Below the pieces are notes generated by a model. That model saw only the letters and a program-made list of their open reading frames with translations, was not told the origin of the DNA and made no database searches. Of a DNA stretch of 64,000 bases, positions 62,249 through 64,000 are shown one piece after another. How positions within the stretch are numbered: the first letter of the stretch is position 1; each line of letters opens with the position of its first letter. Source of the stretch: a virus; IMG/VR virus record IMGVR_UViG_3300027770_001980, positions 124,001 through 188,000 of that record. One strand, written 5' to 3'. Position numbers and translations under genes: made by a program.

Positions 62249-62881
62249 ATGCAAATGATCGATGTAATGAAGCGTTTGGCAGAGTTGGACAGCAAGAATC
62301 CTACTATTGTTAAAGAAAATCAAGAAATAGAAGAATGCGGTATGATGCCTATGCCTGGTATGGGTATGGAACGTCCATCAACACCGGCCAGCATAAACAT
62401 GACAGCAGGCAGCGGCGAAGAACTAAGCGACATGCTTGCTACTATTATGCAATTGGCAGGAGTTAAGCAACACGGCGTTGAAGAACCAATGAGTGCGGAA
62501 CCCATGGGTGCTGAACCAATAGTAGCATTAACCGCTGAACCAGAAATGGGCGGAAATGATGATACTATGGATATGCGTTCTATCATCGATAAATTAAATC
62601 CAATGGATGGCGAACAGGATGGCGTTAGTGCAGCACATGGTGACATTGACAACGACGGCGACCACGATATGGCCGACCATGAAGAAGAAACCGACGAAGG
62701 TCAATACGACAACAGTCCTGCTGATCCACGTAAGCCACCTCCATTTAAGGCAAATCAATTTGCACACCAAGAAAATCAACCCGGACAAGGTGACAGAATG
62801 GATGGCAACATGCCCAAGGCCACAATGGAACAACAATTAATGGCTGACTATAAGCGTTTCATTTCTGAAACAAATGAATAA
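62249..62881 (+). CDS. Acidic Met-rich protein with Ca-binding-like loop
   Basis: A 210-residue protein. Residues about 1-70 include a Met/Pro-rich patch, about 70-120 are acidic, and HGDIDNDGDHDMADHEEE near residue 130 has the D-x-D-x-D-G spacing of EF-hand or dockerin loops. FKANQFAHQENQPGQGDR near residue 168 is a conserved-looking block of T4-like aquatic phages. The C-terminal DYKRFISETNE resembles a capsid-targeting signal. An AAGGAAAT Shine-Dalgarno precedes the start. Head or core location is inferred. Confidence 0.6.
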   Translation: MQMIDVMKRLAELDSKNPTIVKENQEIEECGMMPMPGMGMERPSTPASINMTAGSGEELSDMLATIMQLAGVKQHGVEEPMSAEPMGAEPIVALTAEPEMGGNDDTMDMRSIIDKLNPMDGEQDGVSAAHGDIDNDGDHDMADHEEETDEGQYDNSPADPRKPPPFKANQFAHQENQPGQGDRMDGNMPKATMEQQLMADYKRFISETNE

Positions 62882-62902
62882 TAAACATTAGAACGTAGTT
62901 CA

Positions 62903-62929
62903 AATAGCCTCTTCGGAGGCTATTTTTTT
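62903..62929 (+). terminator. Intrinsic terminator before gp17
   Basis: Nine-base stem AATAGCCTC/GAGGCTATT with a TTCG loop, followed by a T run. Confidence 0.93.
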
Positions 62930-62932
62930 CAT

Positions 62933-62938
62933 TAAATA
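62933..62938 (+). promoter_or_regulatory. Late promoter box for gp17, leaderless
   Basis: ATTAAATA directly after the terminator T-run and five bases before the gp17 ATG at 62944. Confidence 0.6.
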
Positions 62939-62943
62939 AGATT

Positions 62944-64000
62944 ATGGGATCAAAAAACTTAGACGGACAATTAGTAAAGAAGGCACACATCACTCAGAAA
63001 TTCACTGAGAAAGATATAGAAGATCTGGCGGCCTGTATGGACCCTATCAACGGTCCACACTATTTCCTGGAACACTTCTTCTACATACAACATCCTATCA
63101 AGGGTAAACTATTGTATGAACCTTACGAATATCAAAAAAGACTAATTGACAGTTATCACAATAATAGATTCAACGTAAATCTACTTCCTCGTCAAACTGG
63201 TAAAACAACTACAGCGGCAGGATATCTATTGTGGTTTGCTATGTTTGTTCCAGACAGTACCATACTTGTAGCAGCACATAAGCATACAGGTGCTCAAGAG
63301 ATTATGACCCGTATTAGATATGCCTACGAGTTGTGCCCTGATCATATTCGCTGCGGCTCTAATAGTTATAATAAACAAAGTCTGGAATTTGATAACGGTA
63401 GCCGTATCATGGCACAAACCACTACAGAAACAACAGGTCGTGGTTTGTCATTATCATTACTATACGCAGACGAGTTTGCATTCGTACCACCAAACATTGC
63501 CAGCGAATTCTGGACTTCAATATCACCTACATTAAGCACAGGTGGTAAGGCCATTATCACCAGCACTCCTAACAGTGATGAAGATCAGTTTGCACAGATA
63601 TGGAAAGAAGCAAATTACAGATTTGACGAATACGGTAACGAACAACCGTTGGGTCGTAATGGGTTCTTTCCATTCAGAGCATTCTGGCATGAACATCCAG
63701 ATCGTAATGAAGAGTGGGCAGAAACAGAACGTAGTCGTATCGGGGAAGAACGCTTCCGACGTGAGCATGATTGCGAATTCTTGGTATTTGATGAAACACT
63801 AATCAGCAGTCTTAAGTTAGCTACATTGGAAGGAAGTCGCCCTATAATGAACATGGGCGAAGCACGTTGGTACAAGAAGATCAATCCTATGAGCACATAT
63901 ATCGTATCAATGGATCCAAGTCTTGGTACAGGCGGAGATCCTGCTGCTATACAAATTGTAGAGATACCAAGTTTCGAACAGGTAGGAGAATGGACCCACA
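62944..64000 (+). CDS. gp17: Large terminase subunit gp17 (5' part)
   Basis: ATPase-nuclease motor that packages DNA. The first 352 codons are in the window. Walker A LLPRQTGKTT lies near residue 81-90 and Walker B LLYADEFAFV near 170, with the coupling motif ITSTPNSDED near 203. IVSMDPSLGTGGDPAA near residue 323 begins the RNase-H-like nuclease domain. The N-terminal segment LLYEPYEYQKRLIDSYHNN is the usual adenine-binding part. T4 gp17 has 610 residues, so over 40 percent is missing at the right edge. No Shine-Dalgarno precedes the ATG. Confidence 0.96.
   Translation, partial: MGSKNLDGQLVKKAHITQKFTEKDIEDLAACMDPINGPHYFLEHFFYIQHPIKGKLLYEPYEYQKRLIDSYHNNRFNVNLLPRQTGKTTTAAGYLLWFAMFVPDSTILVAAHKHTGAQEIMTRIRYAYELCPDHIRCGSNSYNKQSLEFDNGSRIMAQTTTETTGRGLSLSLLYADEFAFVPPNIASEFWTSISPTLSTGGKAIITSTPNSDEDQFAQIWKEANYRFDEYGNEQPLGRNGFFPFRAFWHEHPDRNEEWAETERSRIGEERFRREHDCEFLVFDETLISSLKLATLEGSRPIMNMGEARWYKKINPMSTYIVSMDPSLGTGGDPAAIQIVEIPSFEQVGEWTH

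Noticed and set aside
1-64000. CRISPR array, insertion sequence or integrase attachment site
   Set aside because: No regularly spaced short repeats with unique spacers, no transposase or integrase gene and no flanking terminal repeats were seen; the repeats present are coding.

Overview
This 64 kb window is a contiguous piece of a T4-like myovirus genome. It holds most of the head, neck, tail, baseplate-hub, packaging and late-transcription genes of that lineage and no bacterial housekeeping genes. Sequence style (GG-V-G-I-G-G fibre repeats, short gp53-like protein, inserted gp55, very large structural proteins) resembles T4-like phages of aquatic bacteria (cyanomyovirus or pelagimyovirus relatives) more than enteric T4. 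The host cannot be named from the sequence.

Layout. 1-7709 (minus strand): start of a probable gp25-like gene, the gp5 cell-puncturing hub protein with a C-terminal GH19-like domain, a 1302-residue baseplate protein, a short gp53-like wedge protein and a gp48/54-like tail-tube cap. 7773-12540 (plus): a sigma70-type promoter, then late sigma factor gp55, the gp47/gp46 recombination nuclease, two small basic DNA-binding candidates and a GIY-YIG protein. 12541-12979: a gene-free, hairpin-rich segment that may be a structured RNA. 13011-16429: two low-complexity proteins that may be internal virion proteins. 16426-17537 (minus): gp26-like protein and a small protein joined by an apparent -1 frameshift site. 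17611-26438: tape measure (gp29-like), portal gp20, core proteins, protease gp21, scaffold gp22 and capsid gp23. 26502-28574: a 2OG-Fe(II) oxygenase-like protein, a probable capsid accessory protein and an unknown protein. 28602-48753: a 20 kb adhesion locus of repetitive fibre proteins ending in an S74 chaperone fibre. 48756-53497: an unknown gene, a glycosyltransferase, then on the minus strand gp14, a GIY-YIG homing endonuclease, gp15 and a Nudix hydrolase. 53526-64000: gp13, dNMP kinase gp1, a degenerate HNH protein (minus), sheath gp18, tube gp19, a tube-fold protein, gp4, gp16, a probable internal head protein, a Ca-motif acidic protein and the start of terminase gp17.

Regulation. Most structural transcription units begin at a TAAATA box, a shortened form of the T4 late-promoter box TATAAATA, matching the gp55 gene. 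At about ten genes the box ends only 4-7 bases before the start codon and no strong Shine-Dalgarno sequence is present, so the late mRNAs should be leaderless or nearly so. Four clear intrinsic terminators follow the capsid gene, the capsid accessory gene, the tube gene and the gene before terminase.

Most notable: the predicted leaderless late mRNAs; gp15 having lost its start codon next to an inserted homing endonuclease whose reading frame and stop codon abut it; a T-TTT-TTC slippery site at the end of the gp26-like gene; the structured gene-free segment behind the GIY-YIG gene; and capsid-targeting-like signals in the genes just before the terminase.
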